A stretch of DNA of 64,000 bases from Methylophilus sp. Leaf416 (GTDB taxonomy: Bacteria > Pseudomonadota > Gammaproteobacteria > Burkholderiales > Methylophilaceae): contig NZ_LMQS01000002.1 of assembly GCF_001424665.1 (NCBI RefSeq), forward strand, positions 310,001 through 374,000. The letters are read 5' to 3'. Positions 55,993-64,000 of the stretch are shown piece by piece. Every line of letters starts with the position of its first letter. Position 1 is the first letter of the stretch. The notes under the pieces were generated by a model. It was not told where the DNA came from and made no database searches. It was given only the letters and a program-made list of their open reading frames with translations. The translations under genes and the position numbers were made by a program.

Positions 55993-57213
55993 TTAGTGTT
56001 CATCGCTGATTTGTGATTTAAGTTGCCGTGCTTTCAGGGCATAAACACCCGCTTGCGCGATATCTTCACCCTCGCGCAGGCCGCTTTTAATTTCCACATT
56101 GGCATTCACGCGCTGACCTGGCTCGACCGGCCTGGCTTCAAACGTATACTGATGCCCGTCTTTATTTTGCACAATATAAACATAAGGAACACCCTGGATC
56201 ACCACCACCGCATCATTCGGAATCACCAGCGCTTCCCTGGCGGCCGTATGACTGAGGACAGCGGTAGCAAACATATCAATGCGTAATTTGCGCTCGGGGT
56301 TGGGTAATTCAATACGCGCTTTCACGGTGCGCGTGGCTTTATCGACTATGCTCGCCAGGTAACCGACTTTGCCGGAAAAGGTTTCTTCAGGATAAGCACT
56401 GACGCTAACGGTAGCGGTTTTGCCTATCGATATATCTTTTAAATCACTTTCCGGAATATCTGCCTCAATCCAGACGGTAGACATATCGGCAATGGTGAAA
56501 ATACTGTCAGTGGTTTTCGCCAGTTCGCCAATCACCGCATTTTTTTCAAGCACAATGCCCACAAATGGCGCGGTCAGCACATACGTAGAGCCGCCGTTTA
56601 AGCTGTTTTGTTTATTCAGTCCGCCATACATTCTCAAGCGCTCAGAGTCTGCATAAAAAGCTGACTTTGCTCTCTCCAGCGCAGCTTGCGACTCAATCAT
56701 CTGCCTCTGCGGCACCACTTTATCGGCATACAAACGTGAGATGCGTTCATAGTTTGCTTGTGCCAGGGACAACTCACTTTTTGAGCTGCGATATTGCGCC
56801 CGCGCTTCGCCCATTTGGATACTATCGATTTCGGCCAGTGCCTGCCCTGCTTTCACCTGGTCCCCAAGATTAGCAATCACTTTGGCCAGCTTGCCCTCAA
56901 TACGTGGCGTAACATGGGCCAGTTTATTCTGGTTGGCAACAATATTGGCTGTGAAAGTGAGTTGATCCTGCAATGGCTGCTTAACAACCGGCGCCACAGA
57001 AATACCAAACTGCTGCAACTCGGCCTCGCTGAAAGTGAGTGTTGCTTTAGTTGCCTGATGTCCGCTATTTTCCTGGTGTTGAGTTTTCGATATTGGCTTG
57101 TCTGTATGTGCAGATTCCGAATCTCTATCAGGGTGACATGCGCTGAGCAATATTGTTAATAACACCAGCCAAACTGCATTGCTTCGCTGTAATTTAATGA
57201 GTGTTTTATGCAT
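55993..57213 (-). CDS. Efflux periplasmic adaptor (CzcB/CusB-like lipoprotein)
   Basis: A 406-residue membrane-fusion protein. It has a lipoprotein signal with lipobox LLSACH, a His-rich linker (about 28-55) that may bind metal, then the barrel-sandwich and helical-hairpin domains with VTPRIEGKLAKVIANLGDQVKAGQ. It bridges the RND pump and the outer-membrane channel. It starts 9 bases before the pump gene and 12 bases after the channel gene, so the three are one operon. Confidence 0.92.
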   Translation of the reverse strand: MHKTLIKLQRSNAVWLVLLTILLSACHPDRDSESAHTDKPISKTQHQENSGHQATKATLTFSEAELQQFGISVAPVVKQPLQDQLTFTANIVANQNKLAHVTPRIEGKLAKVIANLGDQVKAGQALAEIDSIQMGEARAQYRSSKSELSLAQANYERISRLYADKVVPQRQMIESQAALERAKSAFYADSERLRMYGGLNKQNSLNGGSTYVLTAPFVGIVLEKNAVIGELAKTTDSIFTIADMSTVWIEADIPESDLKDISIGKTATVSVSAYPEETFSGKVGYLASIVDKATRTVKARIELPNPERKLRIDMFATAVLSHTAAREALVIPNDAVVVIQGVPYVYIVQNKDGHQYTFEARPVEPGQRVNANVEIKSGLREGEDIAQAGVYALKARQLKSQISDEH

Positions 57214-57225
57214 TTTTATCCTGCT

Positions 57226-58542
57226 TTATGGTACTGAAAAAGTCGGCACTGGTAAAACAGGCATCGCCCACCCAGAGATATACTCAAGTTCGATCTGCAC
57301 CAGCCGCATATCTTTTTGGGCGTCGATAATATCGCGTTGCGCATCTACCGCCTGGCGCTGGAGAATCAGTAATTGCGGCAGGCCGATTTCGCCATTTTCA
57401 AAGGCGAGCTTTGCCAGCGTGAGATTTTCTTCCAGTCGTGGATAGACTTCTTTATTTAAACGGCTAATACGCTCGCGGATGTTTTCGCGGCGTACCCAGG
57501 CCGCCTGGATCGCCGCTTTCGCATTACGCGTCAATGCAGCACGATTGATTTCAGATTGTGTTAACTCGGCACTGGCACGGCCAATGCCAGCACCATTACG
57601 GCGGAAGATGGGTAGCGGCAGCGATAAGCCAAGTAAGGTGATATTGTCATCCCCGGCAACAGTCGCTTCGCGGCTATTGTTGACGCTCACAGTGAGGTCA
57701 GGGTAGGTCAGGTTTTTCTGTAATTCTAATCTGGACCGGGCGGCGGATTCCTTGACACCCAATGATTGAATGGCAGGACGGTCAGTTAACTTTTCCAGCA
57801 GGTCGCTGAGAGTATAAGCATGGGTCACCGGCATCAACTCCCCTGACACCGCAGGTAATTCTGTTTCACCTAATTGCAAGGTAGCTGCCAGTTGCGCGCG
57901 GGCACGCACCAATTGCTCATTCAACGCACTCAGTTGATTGCGCGCACGCTCGAAATCCACTACGGCCAGATTTCCATCGAGCAGGCTGTCTTCACCCGCC
58001 TGAACCCGTTTGCGTGATAAAGCGGTATTCTGCTCTATCAGTTTCAGGATCCGCTGTTCCACTTCTATGCGTTTCTGGATAGCCAGCACAGTCACAAACT
58101 GCTCTTCCATTTGCGCATGCAGCGTGCGGTATTCTTCAGCAATATCCAGTGCAATGGCTTGCTGGCTTTGTTGCGCGGCATTTCTACGCCAGCCTTGCTG
58201 GCCGGCAATTTCAAACGTCTGCGCAATGCCAGCGCCCCACTCCCCGCGCCTGTTGTTGGCGCCAGGTGATTGGGCAATGCTGCGTTGCCGCATATCCATA
58301 CTGACTACCGGATTATAGTAAAGCAACCCTTTGGCATCCTGATAATCACCGTCAGGAATATTCTGGTTCGCGATCTGGCGCTGTAATTCAGGATTACCTC
58401 TGGCAGCAAATTGCCAGGCTTGTTCCAGCGTTAATGGTGCTGCATGTAATGACCCATAGGCGAAGCTGAGTGATAGCCATAAACCAAAACTGACAGCCGT
58501 TGCAAGCCGCTGCAACCCTGTCTCAAACATAGGGATAAACAC
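57226..58542 (-). CDS. Outer-membrane efflux channel (CzcC/TolC family)
   Basis: A 438-residue TolC-type channel with a signal peptide (about 1-35) and two repeats rich in coiled coil. LTLEQAWQFAARGNPELQRQ opens the mature protein and FENGEIGLPQLLILQRQAVDAQRDIIDAQ is in the second repeat. It is the exit duct of the metal pump. The start is GTG at 58542, with AGAGG eight bases upstream; an ATG four codons later is also possible. Confidence 0.92.
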   Translation of the reverse strand: MFIPMFETGLQRLATAVSFGLWLSLSFAYGSLHAAPLTLEQAWQFAARGNPELQRQIANQNIPDGDYQDAKGLLYYNPVVSMDMRQRSIAQSPGANNRRGEWGAGIAQTFEIAGQQGWRRNAAQQSQQAIALDIAEEYRTLHAQMEEQFVTVLAIQKRIEVEQRILKLIEQNTALSRKRVQAGEDSLLDGNLAVVDFERARNQLSALNEQLVRARAQLAATLQLGETELPAVSGELMPVTHAYTLSDLLEKLTDRPAIQSLGVKESAARSRLELQKNLTYPDLTVSVNNSREATVAGDDNITLLGLSLPLPIFRRNGAGIGRASAELTQSEINRAALTRNAKAAIQAAWVRRENIRERISRLNKEVYPRLEENLTLAKLAFENGEIGLPQLLILQRQAVDAQRDIIDAQKDMRLVQIELEYISGWAMPVLPVPTFSVP

Positions 58543-58605
58543 AGTGAATACCTCTCAAAATCAATCATATTTACAGATGCCGAAGGCACCTGACTGACTC
58601 ATGAT

Positions 58606-58956
58606 TTAGCAGAGGATAGGAGGGCGGTACAGGCCTTGGAGAAAAGGGTGGTTAACCTGAGAGGGAATAGGGAAAGTATAGACACCGGCATCCAGTGCAG
58701 GCATAACATGCGCTATTCCATTGGAAACCAATCCAACAATATGCGCTGAAAAATGGCAGGCATGATTGCAGGTTGACTCTTGATGTTGCTGAGAATTTTC
58801 CTGCGTTTTTTTCTGTAAATGAACGTCCAGTAATTGGGTATCTTCAGGCGTGAAGATATCGTCAGTTATCACAAGGGGCGACACTGACCACGCTGACGAG
58901 CTTAGGATAGAAAGCAGCGCGATCAAAGCCAGAAATTTTTTAAACAATGGATGCAT
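58606..58956 (-). CDS. Small exported His/Cys-containing protein, CzcI-like
   Basis: A 116-residue protein with a signal peptide (about 1-24) and a metal-binding-looking cluster CNHACHFSAH preceded by HQEST. It ends in LYRPPILC, like the small proteins (CzcI/DUF2946 type) encoded first in metal-efflux operons. It lies 63 bases before the channel gene on the same strand. A periplasmic metal-binding or regulatory role is inferred from position and residues. Confidence 0.65.
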   Translation of the reverse strand: MHPLFKKFLALIALLSILSSSAWSVSPLVITDDIFTPEDTQLLDVHLQKKTQENSQQHQESTCNHACHFSAHIVGLVSNGIAHVMPALDAGVYTFPIPSQVNHPFLQGLYRPPILC

Positions 58957-59211
58957 GCGTTTTCAATTTAGCAATTACCAGTTTAATAGTCAAGAAACCT
59001 GGTTAAGATTGATACAGATGCGGTGAATGCTAATTCGAATTGCGGAAGCAGCCAAAAAATAATAGGGCGAACATCAGCTTTGCCGAACTCGGATACTTAA
59101 GTGAATATTATAGCGTATCCTTATAGCGAGTAATGGCAATACAACTTGAACAATAGTGCTATTCAAAAGAGATTGGCAATAATATGTTCGCCAGGCAGCC
59201 TATCGGCAGCA

Positions 59212-59382
59212 CTAAACATCAATAAAGCCTGCCGTAAATGACAGAATAATTAATGCTACGACCACTACACTCATTACGCCTTTGCTTGCATGATATTCAG
59301 CCCAGGGAATGTTGTAAGGCAAAGTACGCGCTGCACTGATGGCAGCTAAAACGACAAATACAATAAGCAAGGCACTCATCAT
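59212..59382 (-). CDS. Small two-helix membrane protein
   Basis: A 56-residue protein with two predicted membrane helices (about 3-18 and 37-54), linked by a short loop PYNIPWAEYHASKG. The start is the ATG at 59382, with AGGAG seven bases upstream, so a real gene is likely despite the size. The family is not recognised. A 30-base motif shared with other genes of this region lies about 120 bases upstream. Confidence 0.7.
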   Translation of the reverse strand: MMSALLIVFVVLAAISAARTLPYNIPWAEYHASKGVMSVVVVALIILSFTAGFIDV

Positions 59383-59500
59383 AGCGTTCTCCTGCAAATC
59401 AATCCTACATCGTTGTTACTGCATGTAGTGTTGAATTTATCTTAATTAATTGGGTGATTCAATCATCGCCAAAATCAAGAAATCCTGCCATACAACTAAT

Positions 59501-59530
59501 GCTGAACTTTTTGTAGGAAAGTTCAGACAA
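59501..59530. repeat. 30-bp shared motif, copy 1
   Basis: GCTGAACTTTTTGTAGGAAA followed by GTTCAGACAA. It matches copy 2 at 60695-60724 in 25 of 30 positions. CTGAAC and GTTCAG at its two sides form an inverted repeat around TGTAGG. Confidence 0.65.
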
Positions 59531-59532
59531 CG

Positions 59533-59739
59533 CTATTCATGTGCATTTTTCAGTGCTTTTGAATGCTTAATCGCCATCGCCTGTTTAACTGTTCGCGTAG
59601 CGGATTTTCCTTCCCGCCTCTGGAGATGATATTCACGTAATTTTTCACGTGTTTGGGAATGGTTAGTATCCGATGAGCTTGCATAAGCCTCATCTACTCT
59701 GTCGGAATCAAAATAATCTGGATGTAATCTGTCTAGCAT
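59533..59739 (-). CDS. Small hydrophilic protein, unknown
   Basis: A 68-residue charged, soluble protein beginning MLDRLHPDYFDSDRVDEAY and continuing with REKLREYHLQRREGK. The start is the ATG at 59739 because a near-perfect AAGGAG lies 7 bases upstream; the frame is open ten codons further but without such a site. No family is recognised. It sits in a group of small genes of probable stress function. Confidence 0.6.
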   Translation of the reverse strand: MLDRLHPDYFDSDRVDEAYASSSDTNHSQTREKLREYHLQRREGKSATRTVKQAMAIKHSKALKNAHE

Positions 59740-60015
59740 ATCAATCTCCTTATCAAGAATTGCCAACACATGAATGGTGGATTGTTAGTGCAGGGAAGGT
59801 TTTGAAATACTGCAAATAATTAGATCAATTTTACGTGATATGCATGTGCCTAACTGTCAGTCAGTTTATGAAATAGGCGTAGGAATTCTTATCGTATACA
59901 AAGCATATTCTTTATCAAAAAATTCTTACATCACATTCAGGGATTTACCTATAAAAACACTGTGCCCAGCGCAGTATTGTGGAACCACTTTCACTATAAA
60001 CACAGGTATTAAAAA

Positions 60016-60192
60016 ATGTCTTATTCACTCATAGAACAGCATTTTTTCGGGCAACAGGACGACACTCATCATCCGGTATTTCCTGAAGAAACCCATAAGC
60101 CGATAAAACCTAATCCGGACACCCCATATGAGCCAACTGAACCTGCCGAACCTGATATCCAGCCAGACATCATTGGCGACAATACACAATGA
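60016..60192 (+). CDS. Possible small Pro/Glu/Asp-rich protein
   Basis: A 58-codon frame beginning MSYSLIEQHFFGQQDDTHH and then very rich in proline and acidic residues: PEETHKPIKPNPDTPYEPTE, PAEPDIQPDI. Such composition is hard to get by chance in this AT-rich stretch. The upstream AGGT is a weak ribosome-binding site. No family is recognised; the product would be disordered. Confidence 0.4.
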   Translation: MSYSLIEQHFFGQQDDTHHPVFPEETHKPIKPNPDTPYEPTEPAEPDIQPDIIGDNTQ

Positions 60193-60314
60193 TGGTTGAG
60201 TCACTCACATAAATGGCATTCACTTTGAATGCCACCATAATGTATGCATGTTCAATGCTCAATAGGTTTGTATAGTTACTAACTAGCATCGATAAATATC
60301 TATGAATTCTGCTC

Positions 60315-60620
60315 TTAGGTTGTTTGCTGTTTGGCTGAAGCGTAACCAGCTTCAGTCAGCCTGAAAGCATCATCCAGCGGAGTGATCCATTCCTGTTTTT
60401 TTGCATATTCAATCCCACTCACCATATCTTCTTCGCTTTTTTGTTTGTCATACCAGACGCCACTTAACTTGTTCGTCAGCAATGCTTCACCCGTAAGTAA
60501 TTTGAAATGGTTCACAAAAATACTTATTAGTAACTGTGCATTCTGTTCTGGCGTATTTAGCTTATCTGTTTCAACAGCGTTATTAGGTTCAGTTTTATCA
60601 ATTTGTGATTCTCCGCACAT
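60315..60620 (-). CDS. Hypothetical protein
   Basis: A 101-residue soluble protein with a polar N-terminus (about 1-25) and a compact part with LISIFVNHFKLLTGEALL, WYDKQKSEEDMVSGIEYAKK and FRLTEAGY. The last part looks like a small winged-helix-type fold, but I cannot confirm it. The ATG at 60620 has GAGGAG upstream at good distance; a GTG two codons earlier is too close to it. Copy 2 of the 30-base motif lies 75 bases upstream. Confidence 0.65.
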   Translation of the reverse strand: MCGESQIDKTEPNNAVETDKLNTPEQNAQLLISIFVNHFKLLTGEALLTNKLSGVWYDKQKSEEDMVSGIEYAKKQEWITPLDDAFRLTEAGYASAKQQTT

Positions 60621-60694
60621 ATTCACTCTCCTCAGATTTGGTTGGTTATAAAACTATCTTGCCCTGCTGATTAAGAAGTCGCTATGCCCATCTT

Positions 60695-60724
60695 GCTGAA
60701 TTGCCTGTAGGAATGTTCAGACAA
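60695..60724. repeat. 30-bp shared motif, copy 2
   Basis: GCTGAATTGCCTGTAGGAAT followed by GTTCAGACAA. It lies between the divergent hypothetical (60620) and DUF2490 (60813) genes and is thus 75-90 bases upstream of both. Confidence 0.65.
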
Positions 60725-60812
60725 AATACTGACGTTGAATAAAGCAAATTAAGATTTAATTCAGCTGCATGGCATACACTTTTTCTTAAACAGAAAGAGG
60801 AAAAGTCTCGCC

Positions 60813-61517
60813 ATGACAAAACGTACTTCAACTATTGCTCCTGCATTGAGAATACTTATTTTGACTTCAGTCTCTCTTATCTCAATCAAGGCTGATGCTG
60901 GCCTCAAAGAAGATAGTGGCTACTGGTTTAATCTGCGTATGCAGGGTGAATTACCGGTTCAGAATTTTTATTGGGATATGGATATCAACCCGCGATGGCG
61001 GAATGAGGGAAAGCACTTGGATAATCTTTATTTGCGCCCGGCCGTGTTTTACAAACCGGATTCAAAAACCAGCCTTTGGCTGGGTCACGATACGATAGCC
61101 AGTCATCCGGATGGAAAATCTTCTTACCAGGAAAATCGCTGGTGGCAGCAGTTCCAGTATCAATTCGATCCTGTCCAATCAATCACTTTTACCAACCGCA
61201 GCCGACTGGAAGAGCGAACCCGCGAAGGTTTTCATGACACAGGACATAGGTTGCGGCAAATGTTTAGGGCCTCCAAGGCGTTGACGAATTATCCTGCGCT
61301 CTCTTATGTGATGTCCGATGAATTGTTTGTCAACGTGGACCAAACTGATTGGGGCGCACATCGTGGCTTAGACCAGAACCGTCTCTTTGTAGGGGCTAAC
61401 TGGAAAGTAAATAAGCGCTGCACACTGGAGACCGGCTATCTTAACCAGATAGTGAATAAAACTACCCACAATCTCGAAAACCATGTCATTAGTACAACAG
61501 TAGGTTTCAAATTCTAA
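60813..61517 (+). CDS. DUF2490 family outer-membrane protein
   Basis: A 234-residue protein with a signal peptide (about 1-29) and the DUF2490 pattern: SGYWFNLRMQGEL, LYLRPAVFYKPDSKTSLWLG, NRWWQQFQYQF, SRLEERT, DQNRLFVGANWKVNKRCTLETGYLNQ and a terminal TTVGFKF with the Phe of outer-membrane barrels. The function is unknown. GAGGAAA precedes the ATG. Confidence 0.88.
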   Translation: MTKRTSTIAPALRILILTSVSLISIKADAGLKEDSGYWFNLRMQGELPVQNFYWDMDINPRWRNEGKHLDNLYLRPAVFYKPDSKTSLWLGHDTIASHPDGKSSYQENRWWQQFQYQFDPVQSITFTNRSRLEERTREGFHDTGHRLRQMFRASKALTNYPALSYVMSDELFVNVDQTDWGAHRGLDQNRLFVGANWKVNKRCTLETGYLNQIVNKTTHNLENHVISTTVGFKF

Positions 61518-61555
61518 GATTGATATTTTTCTGTCTTTGCTTAAACCAGGATTTA

Positions 61556-61585
61556 TTTTCAGTACTTTCCTACAGTACTTTGCGC
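61556..61585. repeat. 30-bp shared motif, copy 3 (diverged)
   Basis: Reverse orientation: TTTTCAGTACTTTCCTACAG followed by TACTTTGCGC. The core TTTCCTACA is identical to copy 1; about 21 of 30 positions agree. It lies about 80 bases upstream of the DUF421 gene. Confidence 0.45.
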
Positions 61586-61666
61586 CGAATCTGACAATGC
61601 AATTGCTTGCAGTTTTGTAGCATGCAGGAGAGGCAAGTCCTCAATACTAAACAGGGGTTTAAAAAG

Positions 61667-62149
61667 ATGGATTTCTCTGCATTTCATTTAACCGTTCCGC
61701 TATGGGAGATCATCCTCAGAGGCTCGGTGGTTTACTGGTTTTTATTCCTGATCTTCAGATCTATCTTGCGTCGCAGCATGGGGAGCGTCGGCGTCAGTGA
61801 TTTCCTGTTTGTGGTGATTATTGCGGATGCTTCACAAAACGCTATGAGTGGCGATTCCAAATCTATTTCCGATGGTCTGGTACTCATTGCAGTTTTAGTA
61901 TTCTGGAACATGTTGATTGACTGGCTCAGCTTCAAATACAAATGGGTAAGGAGAATGGTAGAAGCGCCGCCACTGGTACTGATAAAAAATGGCGTGTTGC
62001 AACTGCGCGAAATGAGAAAGGAATTTGTCACCAAAGATGAAATTATGGCCAAATTAAGAGAAGAAGGTATAGGCCAAGTTTCAGAGGTTAAACAAATGCA
62101 AATCGAGATGGATGGAGAAATCAGCGTTGTCCGCTATGAAGAAAATTGA
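61667..62149 (+). CDS. DUF421 (YetF-like) membrane protein
   Basis: A protein of 160 residues with an N-terminal membrane part (three helices, about 10-90, with ILRGSVVYWFLFLIFRSILRR, GSVGVSDFLFVVIIADASQNAM and LVLIAVLVFWNMLIDWLS). A C-terminal cytoplasmic domain follows (APPLVLIKNGVLQLREMRKEFVTKDEIMAKLREEGI). This is the DUF421/YetF layout. I take the ATG at 61667 with AGGGG about ten bases upstream; the frame is open to 61607. Confidence 0.85.
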   Translation: MDFSAFHLTVPLWEIILRGSVVYWFLFLIFRSILRRSMGSVGVSDFLFVVIIADASQNAMSGDSKSISDGLVLIAVLVFWNMLIDWLSFKYKWVRRMVEAPPLVLIKNGVLQLREMRKEFVTKDEIMAKLREEGIGQVSEVKQMQIEMDGEISVVRYEEN

Positions 62150-62485
62150 TTTCAGTACGCTTGCATACAGCCAGTTTTTACTACTAAACCCTATAAAATA
62201 AAAAAAATTAACAATTTCATCCTTCTGCACTTCAGACTCGTCAACATGTGCCGATAACTAGACTATAGTGATAATTTGCATAAATATAATTGTCTCTATT
62301 AGTTTCAAGAACGATATCCATCAACATTAAAGAAAAAAAATAATTATGTTTATCACTCTTGTGCATCGCGTGCATTCAATCATTTCGAGTTCGCCCACGT
62401 TTACCCCTTAATTACCATCGGCCAGCTTTAGGCCGATGTGTATAAACCATGCAGCGATAAGACTGACTTTTGGAAGGGTGCAAAA
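62150..62485. other. AT-rich intergenic region
   Basis: About 335 bases between DUF421 and the EAL gene. AT-rich with an A run near 62330; a weak GGCCGATGTG/CATCGGCC-type inverted repeat near 62418-62440 could end transcription. No gene is seen. Confidence 0.45.
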
Positions 62486-64000
62486 TTGAACAAACTATTA
62501 AATATAGGCTGGAGGAACAATAAAGTCCTGACCGGCATTACTGTTTTGCTGATTTTGGTTACAGCCTTTGTTTCGATTTTTTTATCGTTAATGATTGCGC
62601 AAAATCAAGCCATCTCAAAAGAAACCAAGCGTCTGCGTGAAGTCACCAATGGGGTTTTGATGCGCATGAATAGTACCCGCACGCAGTTCGCCAATGTCGT
62701 TCACCACTTTGAATCCGTCCCGGAACAAGAGGCCTGTGCACCCCGCCATATCAAGAAAATGCAGGAATTCAATATCGCCGGTTTTTTCCTGCAGGCAGTG
62801 GCTCATGTCAAAGATAACCGTATCGTATGCTCCTCGATTGCAGAAGTATTTGATGGTGTTTCCCTCGGCAACCCTTCCAGAATTGAGCCGGATGGCACCA
62901 GGTTATACGCCAATCTGAAAGTGTCCGATTGGCAAAACCATCATCTGGTAGTGATGGAAAAAGCCGGATGGGCCATTGTACTTGTGCCTAGTCACGCGAT
63001 TGAGGCATTGGGTAGTACCGATGTTTCAGTGGCCATTTTTGGTATACAGGAACATAAACTGTATACCTCAAGAGGCGAGATCGCACCCGAGTGGTTAAAA
63101 ACCTACCAAGGTAAGCAAGCACTTACTTTTATTGATAAAGAACGTCACATGCTGGTGTATATCGCGCCTAACAAGCTGAATTTAACCGGCGTGGTTGCCG
63201 CCATACCATTGAAGGATATTCATGATGATCTGGTTTCCTTCATCCAGATACTGATCCCGCTGGCAATGTTGGTGGGGGTATCGCTTGGTGGCATTTTCAT
63301 TTACATGCAAAGAACCAGGTACTCAACCAAATCTGCCATTTTGAAAGGACTGGCCAAAAACGAGTTTTACCTGGAATACCAGCCAATTATAAACCTGGAA
63401 AATAAACGCTGCGTCGGGGCAGAGGCATTGATTAGATGGAGAACGCCGGACAATACCTTTATCAGCCCGGATACATTTATCCCTGCCGCAGAAGCCTCGG
63501 GTGTCATATGCCAAATTACGAAGCGGGTGTTTGAGCTAGTGGCAAAAGATATGCACACAGCATTAAACATGCACAAACACTTTCACGTAGGCATTAATAT
63601 TTCATCGCATGACATTCGTTCTGGTGCATTGATGCCGATGATAGAAACCCTTAAAAAATCGACGGGCGCCAAAGGCAATCAAATATTGATTGAAGTCACA
63701 GAACGTGGTTTTCTTGATGATGAAGCAGCATTGACTACTATCAAAAATATCCGTGAATGTGGCGTAATGGTAGCGATTGATGATTTCGGGACCGGCTATT
63801 CCAGCTTGTCGTACCTGACCAAATTCCAGCTGGACTACCTTAAAATCGACAAGACGTTTGTCGACTCTGTTGGCACTGATGCCGTCACCAGCCACGTCGC
63901 TTTCCATATTATTGAAATGGCTAAAACCTTACAACTGGGTATGGTCGCTGAAGGCGTGGAAACAGAGGAACAGGCGAAGATATTACAAGAGCGCGGGGTT
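62486..64000 (+). CDS. CSS-motif EAL c-di-GMP phosphodiesterase (C-terminus beyond window)
   Basis: The frame runs from a TTG at 62486 (with AAGGG eight bases upstream) past the right edge, so the last residues are missing. The first membrane helix is at about 18-38. The periplasmic CSS domain (about 40-240) has the Cys of EQEACAPRHIKKM and the Cys-Ser-Ser of NRIVCSSIAEVF. A second helix is at about 250-272, and EAL follows from about 285. EAL residues are present: EALIRW (Glu313), INISSHD, IEVTERG, IDDFGTGYSS, KIDKTF, EGVET. CSS domains in enterobacteria form periplasmic disulfides that limit phosphodiesterase activity. Confidence 0.92.
   Translation, partial: MNKLLNIGWRNNKVLTGITVLLILVTAFVSIFLSLMIAQNQAISKETKRLREVTNGVLMRMNSTRTQFANVVHHFESVPEQEACAPRHIKKMQEFNIAGFFLQAVAHVKDNRIVCSSIAEVFDGVSLGNPSRIEPDGTRLYANLKVSDWQNHHLVVMEKAGWAIVLVPSHAIEALGSTDVSVAIFGIQEHKLYTSRGEIAPEWLKTYQGKQALTFIDKERHMLVYIAPNKLNLTGVVAAIPLKDIHDDLVSFIQILIPLAMLVGVSLGGIFIYMQRTRYSTKSAILKGLAKNEFYLEYQPIINLENKRCVGAEALIRWRTPDNTFISPDTFIPAAEASGVICQITKRVFELVAKDMHTALNMHKHFHVGINISSHDIRSGALMPMIETLKKSTGAKGNQILIEVTERGFLDDEAALTTIKNIRECGVMVAIDDFGTGYSSLSYLTKFQLDYLKIDKTFVDSVGTDAVTSHVAFHIIEMAKTLQLGMVAEGVETEEQAKILQERGV

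Noticed and set aside
59840-60034. 64-codon plus-strand frame
   Set aside because: No ribosome-binding site, and it overlaps the start of the better-supported proline-rich frame.
60711-60740. GGAAT-N18-CGTT, resembling an EcfG-type stress promoter
   Set aside because: EcfG control is known from alphaproteobacteria; copy 1 of the motif lacks the CGTT part, so the spacing looks accidental.
1-64000. CRISPR arrays, transposases, prophage genes, tRNA genes
   Set aside because: No regularly spaced repeats, no transposase- or phage-like proteins, and no tRNA T-loop signatures were seen on reading through the window.

Overview
This window looks like chromosome of a Gram-negative obligate or near-obligate methylotroph of the betaproteobacterial family Methylophilaceae, most like Methylotenera. 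The genus is an inference. It rests on a lanthanide-type XoxF methanol dehydrogenase with XoxJ and cytochrome partners and no mxaF in view, an NAD-linked molybdenum formate dehydrogenase (fdsGBACD), betaproteobacterial-type porins and a PEP-CTERM protein. No insertion sequence, prophage, tRNA, rRNA or CRISPR array was seen.

Layout. 1-3.6 kb: the start of the division and cell-wall cluster on the minus strand (mraZ-rsmH-ftsL-ftsI-murE, the last cut by the window edge), with a promoter and an apparent MraZ operator. 3.9-11.6 kb: housekeeping genes: glutaredoxin, RNase P RNA, ung, pyrC, rsmI, yraN, a BON lipoprotein, a thiol-disulfide protein, trxA, rho, rpmE. 11.7-22.7 kb: a GT-C glycosyltransferase, then formate dehydrogenase fdsGBACD divergent from moaA-mobA-moeA, which supply its molybdenum cofactor. 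22.8-28.2 kb: a TonB protein next to an orphan sensor kinase, then bcp, a PIN-PhoH ATPase and lplT. 28.3-34.0 kb: the methanol block on the minus strand, xoxF-xoxJ-cytochrome-lipocytochrome-ndh. 34.3-38.3 kb: proline iminopeptidase, a BrkB-CNB fusion and a TPR-2OG oxygenase. 38.5-52.8 kb: c-di-GMP enzymes mixed with outer-membrane proteins. 52.9-59.0 kb: a heavy-metal RND efflux operon. 59.2-62.1 kb: small, apparently stress-related genes. 62.5 kb to the end: a CSS-motif EAL phosphodiesterase cut by the window edge.

How the parts fit. XoxF oxidises methanol in the periplasm and passes electrons to one of two near-identical c-type cytochromes. Fds oxidises formate to CO2 and makes NADH, which the adjacent type II NADH dehydrogenase could reoxidise. 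The most interesting non-coding signal is an 11-bp-period direct repeat, GTTACA-N5-GTTACA, found in exactly the two intergenic regions upstream of xoxF and of fdsG/moaA. It suggests one regulator for both ends of C1 oxidation. A second unlabelled signal is a 30-bp partly palindromic motif present two to three times among the small genes at 59.5-61.6 kb. A third is a tight regulatory arrangement at mraZ: promoter, a perfect 21-bp palindrome over the -35 box, and three MraZ-like boxes at 10-bp period over the expected start site. Five c-di-GMP turnover proteins lie within about 25 kb. Of the four with GGDEF domains, the two stand-alone cyclases keep the RxxD inhibitory site and the two GGDEF-EAL hybrids do not.
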